The notes under the pieces: model-generated
Database searches by the model: none
The model's input: the letters and a program-made list of their open reading frames with translations, nothing else
What the model was told of the DNA's origin: nothing
NCBI RefSeq assembly: GCF_000741135.1
Contig: NZ_JGYU01000003.1
Location: forward strand, 62,001 to 126,000
From: Bifidobacterium choerinum
GTDB lineage: Bacteria > Actinomycetota > Actinomycetes > Actinomycetales > Bifidobacteriaceae
Direction of reading: 5' to 3'
Length of the DNA: 64,000 nucleotides
Program-made: the position numbers and the translations under genes
Shown here: positions 47,471-57,259 of the stretch, in pieces
Layout of the letters: each line of letters starts with the position of its first letter
Position numbering within the stretch: the stretch's first letter is position 1

Positions 47471-48742
47471 ATGGCCATCAGTGATCAGGATCCGCGCCAC
47501 GGCGACACGCCCAGGCATACGTTCTCCGAGGACCATCGCCGTGCGATCGAGAACGGCGAGCCGATGACCTACACGTCGGCCAAGCTCGACGAGGTGCACG
47601 CCGTCATGGCCGCCGGCGGCAATCCGCTCACGGCGATCCCCGACCTGCCGCATTGGGAGGACGCCGTCGGCATCGACCGCATCATCAACCGCCGCGTCAT
47701 GGAACTCGATCCGCTGCCGACGCCGGCGCAGGTGCTGTCCGCGCTGCCGCTCGGCACGGCCGCGCAGGACATCGTCGCCTATTCGCGCGACGAGATTCGC
47801 GCCTGCCTGTATGGTCAGGACGACCGTCTGCTCGTCATCGTCGGCCCGTGCTCGGTGCACGATCCGAAGGCCGCGCTCGACTATGCGCGCCGGCTCCATG
47901 AGGTCAAGCAGGAGCTCGAGGGTGAGCTGCTCATCGTCATGCGCGTCTACTTCGAGAAGCCGCGCAGCACCGTCGGCTGGAAGGGCCTGATCAACGATCC
48001 GGACATCGATGGCAGCCACAACATCCAGAAGGGCCTGCTGCTCGCCCGCAAAACGCTGCTCGACGTGCTCGGCGCCGGCCTCGCCGCCGCGACCGAATTC
48101 CTCGAACCGACAAGCCCGCAGTACATCGCCGACGCGATCAGCTGGGGCGCGATCGGCGCGCGCAACACCGAAAGCCAGGTCCACCGCCAGCTCGCGAGCG
48201 GCCTGAGCATGCCGATCGGCTTCAAGAACGCGACCGACGGCTCGGTCAAGGCGGCGATGAACAGCTGCATCACGGCCGCCGGGCAGCACACCTTCTTCGG
48301 CATCGACCATATGGGGCGCGCCTGCGCCGTCGAGACGCTCGGCAACCCCGACTGTCACGTCGTGCTGCGCGGCTCGAGCCACGGCCCGAACTACGACGCC
48401 GCGTCGGTGGCCGACGCGATGGCGATGATCCGCTCGTTGATGGGCGCCGACACGGCCGCCGCGCACGGTCTGATCATCGACTGCTCGCACGGCAACTCCG
48501 GCAAGGACGAGGTGCGTCAGGCCGCCGTCGTACGCGACATCGCCGCGCGCATCGCCGACGGCGAGCAGGGCATCACCGGCGTCATGATGGAAAGCTTCCT
48601 CGTCGGCGGCAACCAGCCGGAGGCGCCGCTCGACCAACTCGTCTACGGACAGTCGATCACCGACCGCTGCATCGGCTGGCCCGAGACCGACCGTCTGCTG
48701 CACGAACTCGCCGACGCCGTCAGCGCCCGCCGCTGGCGCTGA
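47471..48742 (+). CDS. DAHP synthase, class I (second copy)
   Basis: 423 residues. Same enzyme as the 44209 gene, with a longer N-terminus of about 110 residues before IVGPCSVHDPKAALDY. Catalytic segments are alike (FEKPRSTVGWKGLINDP, SWGAIGARNTESQVHRQ, FKNATDGSVK, DCSHGNSGKD). Differences cluster in the N-terminus and in the 48270-48330 region, where allosteric sites lie in AroG-type enzymes; distinct feedback control is inferred. AAGAAGGAGC lies just before the ATG. Likely an isozyme, not a recent duplication, as many positions differ. Confidence 0.95.
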   Translation: MAISDQDPRHGDTPRHTFSEDHRRAIENGEPMTYTSAKLDEVHAVMAAGGNPLTAIPDLPHWEDAVGIDRIINRRVMELDPLPTPAQVLSALPLGTAAQDIVAYSRDEIRACLYGQDDRLLVIVGPCSVHDPKAALDYARRLHEVKQELEGELLIVMRVYFEKPRSTVGWKGLINDPDIDGSHNIQKGLLLARKTLLDVLGAGLAAATEFLEPTSPQYIADAISWGAIGARNTESQVHRQLASGLSMPIGFKNATDGSVKAAMNSCITAAGQHTFFGIDHMGRACAVETLGNPDCHVVLRGSSHGPNYDAASVADAMAMIRSLMGADTAAAHGLIIDCSHGNSGKDEVRQAAVVRDIAARIADGEQGITGVMMESFLVGGNQPEAPLDQLVYGQSITDRCIGWPETDRLLHELADAVSARRWR

Positions 48743-48783
48743 ACGCGCGCGCCAACATCAATCGAACAACCGGAAGGACAGCC

Positions 48784-49485
48784 ATGGCCAGCTTCAGCAC
48801 CGTCGCCATCATCAGCGCGCTCGAGGAGGAGGCCGCGCACATCGCCGCGTCGCTCAACGACGTCACCGAGGAGCGACGCGCGAGCCTGACGATCACGCAC
48901 GGCACATTGCCGACGCACGACGGACGCGAACTCGCCGTCTCGGTGACCGTCGGCGGCATGGGACTCGTCAACGCGGCCGCGACGACGCAGTGCCTCATCG
49001 ACGTCGCGCAGCCCGACGCCGTGCTGTTCTCCGGCATCGCCGGCAACCTCAACCCCGACCTGCACATCAACGACATCGTCCTCGGTGAGACGCTGCGCTA
49101 CCTCGACACCGACATGCGCCTCGTCGGCCAGTGGAAGCCGCAGACCGAGGAGTTCCACTCCGACCCCAGGCTCATCGCGCTCGCCGAGTCTGCGCTCGAC
49201 GACATGGGCATCCACCACGTCAACGGCGTCATCGCCTCCGGCAACTACTTCGTCGACTCGCCCGAACAGGTCGAACGCGTCATCCGCGAGACGCACGCCG
49301 ACGCCGTCGAGATGGAGGGCGCCGCCGTCGCGCATGTCGCCGCCCGCAACGATGTGCCCGCGCTCGTCATCCGCGCGATGAGCGACAACGCCGACACCGA
49401 CTACGAGGACTTCAGGACCTTCGACGTGAGCGCCTACGCGGACACGGCCGCGAAGCTCGCCGTCGAGATCCTGTGCAGGATGTGA
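48784..49485 (+). CDS. mtnN: 5'-methylthioadenosine/S-adenosylhomocysteine nucleosidase
   Basis: 233 residues. Hydrolyses MTA and SAH to adenine, recycling methylation and polyamine by-products. Family motifs: TVAIISALEEEAAHI at the N-terminus, VLFSGIAGNLNPDLHINDIVLGE, then DAVEMEGAAVAHVAARNDVPALVIRAMSDNAD. GGAAGGA precedes the ATG. The sensor kinase gene starts one base after its stop, so they are in one transcript. Confidence 0.93.
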   Translation: MASFSTVAIISALEEEAAHIAASLNDVTEERRASLTITHGTLPTHDGRELAVSVTVGGMGLVNAAATTQCLIDVAQPDAVLFSGIAGNLNPDLHINDIVLGETLRYLDTDMRLVGQWKPQTEEFHSDPRLIALAESALDDMGIHHVNGVIASGNYFVDSPEQVERVIRETHADAVEMEGAAVAHVAARNDVPALVIRAMSDNADTDYEDFRTFDVSAYADTAAKLAVEILCRM

Positions 49486-49486
49486 G

Positions 49487-50686
49487 ATGACGACGCCGTC
49501 GCTCGCGGCGACGCTCGCCGTCGCCGCCGTGCTCGTCATCGCCGCCGTGGCCGTCGTCGCCTACCGTGCGGGCGCGGCGCATGCACGCGACCGCGCTCCG
49601 CGGACGCGCGCGCTGTTCGGCGGCCTCGCCGACGTCGCCGCCGTCGACGCCGAGCGCCGCATGCTCGCGATGCTCGAGGAGGCCGTCGTCATCGTCGATG
49701 CCGCCGGCACCGTGCTCGTCGCGAACGAAGAGGCGCGCGAACACGGCCTCGTCCACGACGGCATGCTCGCCGACGACGCCGTGCGCGCGCTTGTGCATGA
49801 GGCGTCGCAGCGTCCCATCGACCGCGAGCTGACGCTCGACCGCGACGGGCGGCGCGCGCATGTCGCCGCGCATGCGCAGCCGCTCGCGCCGGGGCGGATC
49901 GCGCTCGTGTGCGCCGACACCGACTACCGGCGCAGCGTCGACCGTGTACGCCGCGACTTCGTGACGAACGTCTCCCATGAGCTCAAGACGCCGGTCGGCG
50001 CGATCATGCTGCTCGCCGAGACGATTGACGATGCCGGAGACGACGTCGACATGATCCGCCATTTCGCCGTGCGCATCGGCGTCGAGGCGAAGCGGCTCGA
50101 CGGGCTTGTGCGCCGCCTCATCGAACTGGGACGCATGGGCGCCGGCGGCGAGCGGACGGTGCGGGTCGTCGACGTGCATGACCTCGTCGCGCACGCAATC
50201 GCCGACACCGAGGTCACGGCGGCGGCGCGCCACGCCGACGTGCAGCTGCGCGACGACGCCGACGGCATGCCGCTGCCGGTCGAGGTCGACGCCGTCGGCG
50301 TGCACATCGCGCTCAAGAACATCGTCGAGAACGCGATCAACTATTCGCCCGAGGGCGCCGTCGTCGCCGTCGAGCTCGCGCGCGCCGGCGACGAGGCGCG
50401 CATCCGCGTCGTCGACCACGGCGTCGGCATCCCGCAACCGCTGCAGGGGCGCGTCTTCGAACGCTTCTACCGCGTCGACCCGGCGCGTTCGCGGCTGACC
50501 GGCGGCACCGGCCTCGGCCTGTCGATCGCGAACCACCATGTGCGGGCCAATCATGGGCATATCGATCTGTGGTCGCGACCGGGGGAGGGGTCGACGTTCA
50601 CGGTGACGCTGCCGCTCGCATCGCCGGCCACCGCTGGCGTCGATGCGGACGTTTCGACCGGCAACAGGAAGGAGGACGGGCGATGA
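49487..50686 (+). CDS. Sensor histidine kinase, PhoR/SenX3 type
   Basis: 399 residues. One N-terminal helix (about 7-27) is followed by a PAS-like segment (AMLEEAVVIVDAAGTVLVANEEA). The HisKA dimerisation domain carries His164 in FVTNVSHELKTPVGA. The HATPase domain has NIVENAINYSPEG, VVDHGVGIPQPLQGRVFERFYRVD and GGTGLGLSIANHH. The lack of an extracellular sensor loop matches PhoR/SenX3, which sense phosphate through the Pst system encoded next. The start overlaps nothing and has a weak ribosome site, pointing to coupling with mtnN. Confidence 0.9.
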   Translation: MTTPSLAATLAVAAVLVIAAVAVVAYRAGAAHARDRAPRTRALFGGLADVAAVDAERRMLAMLEEAVVIVDAAGTVLVANEEAREHGLVHDGMLADDAVRALVHEASQRPIDRELTLDRDGRRAHVAAHAQPLAPGRIALVCADTDYRRSVDRVRRDFVTNVSHELKTPVGAIMLLAETIDDAGDDVDMIRHFAVRIGVEAKRLDGLVRRLIELGRMGAGGERTVRVVDVHDLVAHAIADTEVTAAARHADVQLRDDADGMPLPVEVDAVGVHIALKNIVENAINYSPEGAVVAVELARAGDEARIRVVDHGVGIPQPLQGRVFERFYRVDPARSRLTGGTGLGLSIANHHVRANHGHIDLWSRPGEGSTFTVTLPLASPATAGVDADVSTGNRKEDGR

Positions 50687-51378
50687 CCCGCATACTGATC
50701 GTCGAGGACGAGCCGTCGTATCTCGACCCGCTGCTCTACCAGCTCACGCGCGAAGGCTATGAGGCCTACGGTGCGGCGACCGGCGAGGAGGCGTGGTCGA
50801 TCTACGAGGAGATGGAGTTCGACCTCGTGCTGCTCGACCTGATGCTGCCCGGCGTCTCCGGGATGACGCTGTGCCGGCGCATGCGCGAGCTGCGCCGCGT
50901 GCCGATCATCATGGTGACGGCGAAGTCGACCGAGAACGACGTCATCGTCGGACTCGAGATCGGCGCCGACGACTATGTGACGAAGCCGTATTCGTTCCGC
51001 GAGCTGCTCGCGCGCATCCACGCGGTGCTGCGCCGCAGCCTCGAAGGCCAGGACGCGGGCGCGCGCGCCGACGCCGTCCGCACGCTCAGCTGCGGCCCGG
51101 TCGAGATGTCGGTCGCCGCGCACGAGGTGCATGTGCACGGCGAGCTGACGGCGTTCCCGCTCAAGGAGTTCGAGGTCCTCGAATACCTGCTGCGCAACAA
51201 GGGGCATGTGCTCACGCGCCATCAGCTCATCGCGCGCGTCTGGGGCAGCGACTACGTCGGCGACACGAAGACGCTCGACGTGCATGTCAAACGCATCCGC
51301 GCGAAGATCGAGGACGACCCGGCGCATCCGACGCTGCTGACGACGGTGCGCGGCGTCGGCTACCGCATCGGCGCATGA
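50683..51378 (+). CDS. OmpR-family response regulator, PhoP/RegX3 type
   Basis: 231 residues. The receiver domain has Asp52 in LVLLDLMLPGVSG as phosphoacceptor, acidic Glu8-Asp9-Glu10, and Lys in DDYVTKPYSFREL. A C-terminal winged helix (FPLKEFEVLEYLLRNKG, then RVWGSDYVGDTKTLDVHVKRIRAKIE) binds DNA. ATG overlaps the kinase stop (ATGA), and AAGGAGG lies seven bases upstream. Adjacent to pstS and a PHO-box-like repeat, it is most likely the phosphate-starvation regulator. Confidence 0.94.
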   Translation: MTRILIVEDEPSYLDPLLYQLTREGYEAYGAATGEEAWSIYEEMEFDLVLLDLMLPGVSGMTLCRRMRELRRVPIIMVTAKSTENDVIVGLEIGADDYVTKPYSFRELLARIHAVLRRSLEGQDAGARADAVRTLSCGPVEMSVAAHEVHVHGELTAFPLKEFEVLEYLLRNKGHVLTRHQLIARVWGSDYVGDTKTLDVHVKRIRAKIEDDPAHPTLLTTVRGVGYRIGA

Positions 51379-51380
51379 TC

Positions 51381-51402
51381 GTTCACGCTAAATTCACTTT
51401 TC
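51381..51402 (+). promoter_or_regulatory. PHO-box-like direct repeat upstream of pstS
   Basis: GTTCAC at 51381 and ATTCAC at 51392 are spaced exactly 11 bases, as in actinobacterial PhoP/RegX3 sites. GTCACC at 51424 is roughly in the same phase. A possible -10 box TAGAAT is at 51448-51453. Between them, GGCGCCG (51404-51410) and CGGCGCC (51417-51423) form a short stem that could end the regulator transcript. Confidence 0.55.
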
Positions 51403-51477
51403 CGGCGCCGGCGCATCGGCGCCGTCACCTACACTGGATTGGTTGGATAGAATGGCATCGTGACCAAAGGACACCAC

Positions 51478-52593
51478 ATGCGTAGCAATCTTGCCCGGCG
51501 CGCGCTCGCGGCGTTGTGCGGCATCATCGTCGTCGTCGCAGGCGCGGCGTGCGGCGACAACGTCGATCCGGGACATCGTCCGTCGACGAACGCCGCATCG
51601 ATCTCGGGCAGCTTCGCCGGCGCCGGCGCGTCCTCGCAGCAGACCGCCGTCGAGGCGTGGATCGCCGGCTACCAGAAGACGAATCCGGACGCGAAGATCT
51701 CCTACAACCCGTCCGGCTCCGGCGCGGGCGTCGTCACCTTCCTGACCGGCGCGACCGTCTGGGCCGGCTCCGACAAGCCGCTCGACGACCGCCAGATCGA
51801 GGAGTCGAAGCAGGTGTGCGCCGGGCAGACGGCCTTCGACGTGCCGGTGTACATCTCGCCGCTGGCGATCGTCTTCAACCTGCACGGCGTCTCCGACGCC
51901 GGCAAGCACATCAACATGGATGCGGCGACGGTCGCAAGGATCTTCGACGGGAAGATCACGCGCTGGAACGACGCCGCGCTTGCCCGGCAGAACCCGGACC
52001 TCGAGCTGCCCGACCTGCCGATCACCGTCGTGCACCGCTCCGACAAGTCCGGCACGACGCTCAACTTCCTCGAATACGTCAAGGCGGCCGCGCCGAAGGA
52101 CTGGAAGTACGAGCTTTCCGAGAACTGGCCGAACGACGTCGGCCAGGGCGCCAAGGGCACGTCGGGCGTCATCTCGACGATCGACCAGGCGAACGGCACG
52201 ATCGGCTACGCCGACTTCTCGCAGGCCGGCGGCATGGGCACCGTCGCGATCAAGGTCGGCGACGGCTACACCGAGATCTCGGCAGAGGCGGCCTCGAAGG
52301 CCGTCGCCGACTCGGCGCTCGACGAATCCGCCGCCGGCGAGCACCGCGTCGTCCTCGACATCAACCACACGACGAGCGCCGAAGGGGCGTACCCGATCGT
52401 GCTCGTCTCCTATGACATCGCCTGCCCCGCCTACCGCGACGAGAACACGGCTCGCTTCGCGAAGTCGTGGCTCGGCTACGTCACGAGCGCGAAGGGCCAG
52501 GACCAGGCGATGAAGGCGACCGGCTCGGCGCCGCTGCCCGACAACATCGCCGCATACGTGCGCGCCTCCGTGGACGCGATGGAAGTGAAATGA
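51478..52593 (+). CDS. pstS: Phosphate ABC transporter, substrate-binding lipoprotein
   Basis: 371 residues. Captures inorganic phosphate outside the membrane. Signal peptide RRALAALCGIIVVVAGAAC with lipobox Cys25. The mature protein contains SISGSFAGAGASSQQTAVEAW, SYNPSGSGAGVVTFL and a HRSDKSGTTLNFLEYV loop, which supply the phosphate ligands (Ser, Arg, Asp, Thr). Start ATG 51478 follows AAAGGA by six bases; the upstream GTG 51460 is rejected. First gene of pstSCAB; its stop overlaps pstC. Confidence 0.96.
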   Translation: MRSNLARRALAALCGIIVVVAGAACGDNVDPGHRPSTNAASISGSFAGAGASSQQTAVEAWIAGYQKTNPDAKISYNPSGSGAGVVTFLTGATVWAGSDKPLDDRQIEESKQVCAGQTAFDVPVYISPLAIVFNLHGVSDAGKHINMDAATVARIFDGKITRWNDAALARQNPDLELPDLPITVVHRSDKSGTTLNFLEYVKAAAPKDWKYELSENWPNDVGQGAKGTSGVISTIDQANGTIGYADFSQAGGMGTVAIKVGDGYTEISAEAASKAVADSALDESAAGEHRVVLDINHTTSAEGAYPIVLVSYDIACPAYRDENTARFAKSWLGYVTSAKGQDQAMKATGSAPLPDNIAAYVRASVDAMEVK

Positions 52594-53573
52594 GTCCCAT
52601 GACATCGGCATCGAAACCCTCCTCAACCTCCGCTTCGTCGCTGACGAAGCCGGTCAGCGGCGAGAAGGCCGACCGCGTCTTCCGCGGCGTCGCCTACGCC
52701 TGCGGCATCCTGATCCTCGTCGTCCTCGCCGCCGTCGCGCTGTTCCTGCTGTTCCGCGCATGGCCGCTCATCGGCGGCAACCAGCAGGCGAACAACGCGA
52801 TCATCGCGAACTTCACCGGCGGCAAGGCGACGAACTTCTGGAGCTACGTCGGCCCGCTGCTGTTCGGCACCGTGCTCGTCGCCGCGCTCGCGCTCGTCAT
52901 CGCGTTCTTCGTCTCGATCGGCATCGCGCTGTTCATCTCGCATTACGCGCCCAAGCGCCTCGCCGCCGTGCTCAGCTACATCGTCGACATTCTCGCCGCG
53001 ATCCCGTCGGTCATCTACGGCCTGTGGGGCGGCCTCGTGCTCGTGCCGGCGATCTACCCGTTCTGGAACTGGGTCGCCGAGCATCTGGGCTGGATCCCGC
53101 TGTTCGCAGGCCCCGCCGCGAACCCGCCGCGCACCGTCGCGACCGTCGCGCTCGTGCTCGCGATCATGATCCTGCCGATCATCACGTCGATCACGCGCGA
53201 CATCTTCCTGCAGACGCCGAAGCTGCTCGAGGAGGCCGCGCTCGGCCTCGGCGCGACGAAATGGGAGATGATCAGGCTGTCGGTGCTGCCCTTCGCGCGT
53301 TCGGGCATCATCTCGGCGTCGATGCTCGGCCTGGGCCGCGCGCTCGGCGAGACGATGGCCGTGCTGATGATCCTGTCGCCCGGACTCAAGTACTCGTTCC
53401 GCCTGCTGCAGGCGTCGCAGAACCAGACGATCGCCGCGAACATCGCCGCCCAGTATCCGGAGGCGGACAGCATCGGCGTCTCGGTGCTCATCGGCACCGG
53501 CCTCGTGCTGTTCGTCATCACGTTCCTCGTGAACCTGCTGGCGCGCCGCATCACCGAGAAAGCGAGCAAGTGA
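52590..53573 (+). CDS. pstC: Phosphate ABC transporter permease
   Basis: 327 residues with about six membrane helices. The N-terminal 30 residues are Ser/Thr-rich and cytoplasmic. The inner-membrane permease signature EEAALGLGATKWEMIRLSVLPFA is the EAA loop that contacts PstB. IPSVIYGLWGGLVLVP is characteristic of PstC. ATG overlaps the pstS stop (ATGA); a second ATG at 52599 is an alternative. Confidence 0.95.
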   Translation: MSPMTSASKPSSTSASSLTKPVSGEKADRVFRGVAYACGILILVVLAAVALFLLFRAWPLIGGNQQANNAIIANFTGGKATNFWSYVGPLLFGTVLVAALALVIAFFVSIGIALFISHYAPKRLAAVLSYIVDILAAIPSVIYGLWGGLVLVPAIYPFWNWVAEHLGWIPLFAGPAANPPRTVATVALVLAIMILPIITSITRDIFLQTPKLLEEAALGLGATKWEMIRLSVLPFARSGIISASMLGLGRALGETMAVLMILSPGLKYSFRLLQASQNQTIAANIAAQYPEADSIGVSVLIGTGLVLFVITFLVNLLARRITEKASK

Positions 53574-54562
53574 TGGACCAACCGCAGTCCTCGCCGAAGG
53601 CCGACCAGGCGCCGGCCATCGATTTCGACAAGTTCAGCCCGACCCGTTCGTACACGGCGGCGCGCAAGCGCAAGGACATCGCGATGCGCGTGCTCATCAT
53701 CCTCGCCTTCGTCGTCGCATTGATCCCGCTGATCTCGGTGCTGTGGACGACGCTCGTGCACGGCGCGCGCCGCCTCAACTGGGACTTCCTGTCGCACAAC
53801 ATGACGAACGTCATCGGCGGCAACCAGACGCCGTCGGGCGGCTACGGCGGCATCCTGCACGCAATCATCGGCACGTTGGAGATCACGCTCGGCGCGATGG
53901 TCATCTCGATTCCGATCGGCATCATGTGCGCCGTCTATCTGATCGAATACGCCGGCGGTTCGAAGCTCGCGCGCACGATCCATCTGCTCGTCGACGTCAT
54001 GAGCGGCATCCCGTCGATCGTCGCCGGCCTGTTCGCCTATTCGATGTTCGCGATCCTCGTCGGCCCCGGCACGCTCAGCGGCTTCGAAGGCTCGGTCGCA
54101 TTGTCGCTGCTGATGATCCCGACCGTCGTCAAGACGACCGAGGAAATGCTCAAGATCGTGCCGAACGACCTGCGCGAGGCGTCGCTCGCGCTCGGCGTCA
54201 CGAAGCAGCGCACGATCACGAAGGTCGTACTGCGCACGGCGCTCTCCGGCATCGTGTCGGGGTCGATCCTCGCGATCGCGCGCGTCATCGGTGAGACGGC
54301 GCCGCTGCTGATGACGGCCGGCTACATCGTCTCGACGAACGCGAACCTATTCTCGGGCGAGATGACGACGCTGCCGGTGTACGTCTACCAGGAGTACTCG
54401 AAGTACCATGCGAACTGTCCGGCCGACGCCGGCAGCGGCTGCGTCACCGGCATCCCGATGGAGCGCGCGTGGTCGGCGGCGCTCGTGCTCATCATCGTCG
54501 TGCTCATCCTCAATCTCATCGGCAGGATCGTCGCGAAGGTCTTCGCTCCGAAGAAGAAATGA
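53573..54562 (+). CDS. pstA: Phosphate ABC transporter permease
   Basis: 329 residues, partner permease of PstC. About 45 polar N-terminal residues, then a helix ([21 protein letters not shown]) and five more. [18 protein letters not shown] and the EAA loop [23 protein letters not shown] are typical of PstA. The start overlaps the pstC stop (TGATG). Confidence 0.95.
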   Translation: MDQPQSSPKADQAPAIDFDKFSPTRSYTAARKRKDIAMRVLIILAFVVALIPLISVLWTTLVHGARRLNWDFLSHNMTNVIGGNQTPSGGYGGILHAIIGTLEITLGAMVISIPIGIMCAVYLIEYAGGSKLARTIHLLVDVMSGIPSIVAGLFAYSMFAILVGPGTLSGFEGSVALSLLMIPTVVKTTEEMLKIVPNDLREASLALGVTKQRTITKVVLRTALSGIVSGSILAIARVIGETAPLLMTAGYIVSTNANLFSGEMTTLPVYVYQEYSKYHANCPADAGSGCVTGIPMERAWSAALVLIIVVLILNLIGRIVAKVFAPKKK

Positions 54563-54618
54563 CCCGGCGCGCGCCGCGGGTGCGCTCGGCAACGTACGTA
54601 CAGCTAAGGAAGGAACGC

Positions 54619-55398
<780 letters not shown>

Positions 55399-55489
55399 GC
55401 GGGGAGCACGCGGGAGCATGCGGAAACGGGGGAGCGGAAGGCGTCGGCGATTCCCGGACGTTTCCCGCACGATTCCTCGGTGGGCGAAC

Positions 55490-55517
55490 GCCATGTAACG
55501 GAACGGTTTTACATGGC
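55490..55517. promoter_or_regulatory. Palindromic site upstream of the purine permease
   Basis: GCCATGTAA (55490-55498) and TTACATGGC (55509-55517) are perfect inverted repeats separated by ten bases, 78 bases before the permease start. The spacing suits a dimeric repressor or a small RNA hairpin. A separate GTCC-TGTCTTTC-GGGAC hairpin follows near 55538-55554. No purine riboswitch core was recognised. Confidence 0.5.
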
Positions 55518-55594
55518 CGTGCTAGCTTGAGGGCTGTCCTGTCTTTCGGGACGGGGCGGCAGTCAAGAGTCCACGAGAAGAATCAGGGTATTAC

Positions 55595-56989
55595 ATGGAG
55601 AAGTTCTTCCACCTCAAGGAGAGCGGCACGACGGTCGGCAGGGAATGCATGGCCGGTCTGACGACGTTCTTCGCAATGTCCTATATCATCATCGTCAATC
55701 CGCAGATCCTGCAGCAGACCGGCATGCCATGGGGCGGCGTCTTCCTCGCGACGATCATCGCCGCGATCATCGGCACGCTCGTCATGGGCCTGTTCGCGAA
55801 CGTCCCGTACGCGCAGGCGCCGGGCATGGGCCTCAACGCGTTCTTCACCTACACCGTGTGCTTCGGCCTCGGCTTCACCTGGCAGCAGGCGCTGTGCATG
55901 GTCTTCCTGTGCGGCCTGATCAACATCCTGATCACCGTCACCAAGGTGCGCAAGATGATCATCAAGGCGATCCCGGAATCGCTGCAGCATGCGATCGGCG
56001 GCGGCATCGGCCTGTTCGTCGCCTACGTCGGCCTGCTCAACGTGGCCGCCGTCACGTTCACGCCAAACGACCCGAAGGCAGCCGCGCAGGGCGGCGCCGT
56101 CTCCGCCGTGCCGGGCATGGCGACGCTCAACACGCCGACGCTGTGGCTGTTCCTGATCGGTCTGCTGCTCGTCATCGTCTTCACGATCCTCAAGGTCAAG
56201 GGAGGCATGCTGCTTGCGATCGTGCTGACCGCCGTCATCGGCATCCCGATGGGACTGACGACGATGAACAACAGCATTTCGATCGGTGACGCCTTCGGTC
56301 AGCTTCCGCAGACCTTCGGCGCGCTGTTCTCCCATGAGGGCTTCGGCACATTGTTCTCCGACCCGGCGAAGCTGCCGCTAGTCCTCGTGACGATCTTCGC
56401 GTTCTCGATGTCCGACACCTTCGACACGCTCGGCACCTTCATCGGCACCGGCCGCCGCACCGGCATCTTCTCGAAGGCCGACGAAGAATCGCTCGAGAAC
56501 GGCCACGGCTTCTCGTCGAAGATGGACAAGGCGCTGTTCGCAGATTCGATCGCGACGTCGATCGGCTCGATCTTCGGCACGTCGAACACGACGACCTACG
56601 TCGAATCCTCGGCCGGCATCGCCGCGGGCGGCCGCACCGGCCTGACCTCGGTCGTCGTCGCCTGCTGCTTCGCGCTGTCGATCTTCTTCGCGCCGGTCAT
56701 CTCGGCCGTGCCGAGCGCGGCGACGGCGGGCGTCCTCGTCATCGTCGGCTGCATGATGGCGGCCTCCCTCAAGGAGGTGCGCTGGGACGACATCTCCGAG
56801 GCGATCCCGGCGTTCTTCGCGTCGGTGTTCATGGCCTTCGCGTACTCGATCTCCTACGGCATCGCCGCGGGCTTCATCACCTACTGCATCGTCAAGGTCT
56901 GCAAGAAGAAGGCGTCCGAGGTCCATCCGATCGTCTGGATCGTCTCCGCGCTGTTCATCCTCGACTTCGCATGCATGGCGATCCTGTAG
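55595..56989 (+). CDS. NCS2 family purine permease (AzgA/PbuG type)
   Basis: 464 residues with about 12 membrane helices; imports adenine, guanine or hypoxanthine by proton symport in characterised relatives. AzgA-type motifs: AGLTTFFAMSYIIIVNP at the N-terminus, QAPGMGLNAFFTYTVCFGLG, SIGSIFGTSNTTTYVESSAG and GIAAGGRTGLTSVV. The ATG at 55595 lies after a weak AATCAGGG ribosome site. Single gene, with its own upstream palindrome. Exact substrate is not assignable. Confidence 0.92.
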   Translation: MEKFFHLKESGTTVGRECMAGLTTFFAMSYIIIVNPQILQQTGMPWGGVFLATIIAAIIGTLVMGLFANVPYAQAPGMGLNAFFTYTVCFGLGFTWQQALCMVFLCGLINILITVTKVRKMIIKAIPESLQHAIGGGIGLFVAYVGLLNVAAVTFTPNDPKAAAQGGAVSAVPGMATLNTPTLWLFLIGLLLVIVFTILKVKGGMLLAIVLTAVIGIPMGLTTMNNSISIGDAFGQLPQTFGALFSHEGFGTLFSDPAKLPLVLVTIFAFSMSDTFDTLGTFIGTGRRTGIFSKADEESLENGHGFSSKMDKALFADSIATSIGSIFGTSNTTTYVESSAGIAAGGRTGLTSVVVACCFALSIFFAPVISAVPSAATAGVLVIVGCMMAASLKEVRWDDISEAIPAFFASVFMAFAYSISYGIAAGFITYCIVKVCKKKASEVHPIVWIVSALFILDFACMAIL

Positions 56990-57150
56990 CGCGATGACCG
57001 CGTGAGCCGCGGTCGCGTATGCATCGCGCGGATGCGTACGGCACGCGCGTGTGCGGATGCCGCATGTGCGCGGAATCGCAGCATCGCATACGCGGCTGGA
57101 CGCGCAGTCGCGCGGACAGGTTCGCACACACAGTCACACATATGAATTAC

Positions 57151-57203
57151 ATACGGCAGGCCGCCCGCGCCACCGTTGTTCGGTGGCGCGGGCCCTGCCG
57201 TAT
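57151..57203. terminator. Long hairpin between convergent genes
   Basis: ATACGGCAGG and GCCCGCGCCACCG (57151-57175) pair with CGGTGGCGCGGGC and CCTGCCGTAT (57181-57203), with a two-base bulge and a TTGTT loop. No T-run. It separates the purine permease from the minus-strand lipoprotein gene. Confidence 0.8.
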
Positions 57204-57259
57204 GCGATGCCGTCGATCCGCACGATCATCAGGAATTCTCGCGATGATCGCGACGGCGA

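Noticed and set aside
55399..55594. Purine riboswitch upstream of the NCS2 permease
   Set aside because: No conserved three-way-junction core or terminator/antiterminator pair could be seen; only a simple palindrome and a short hairpin are present.
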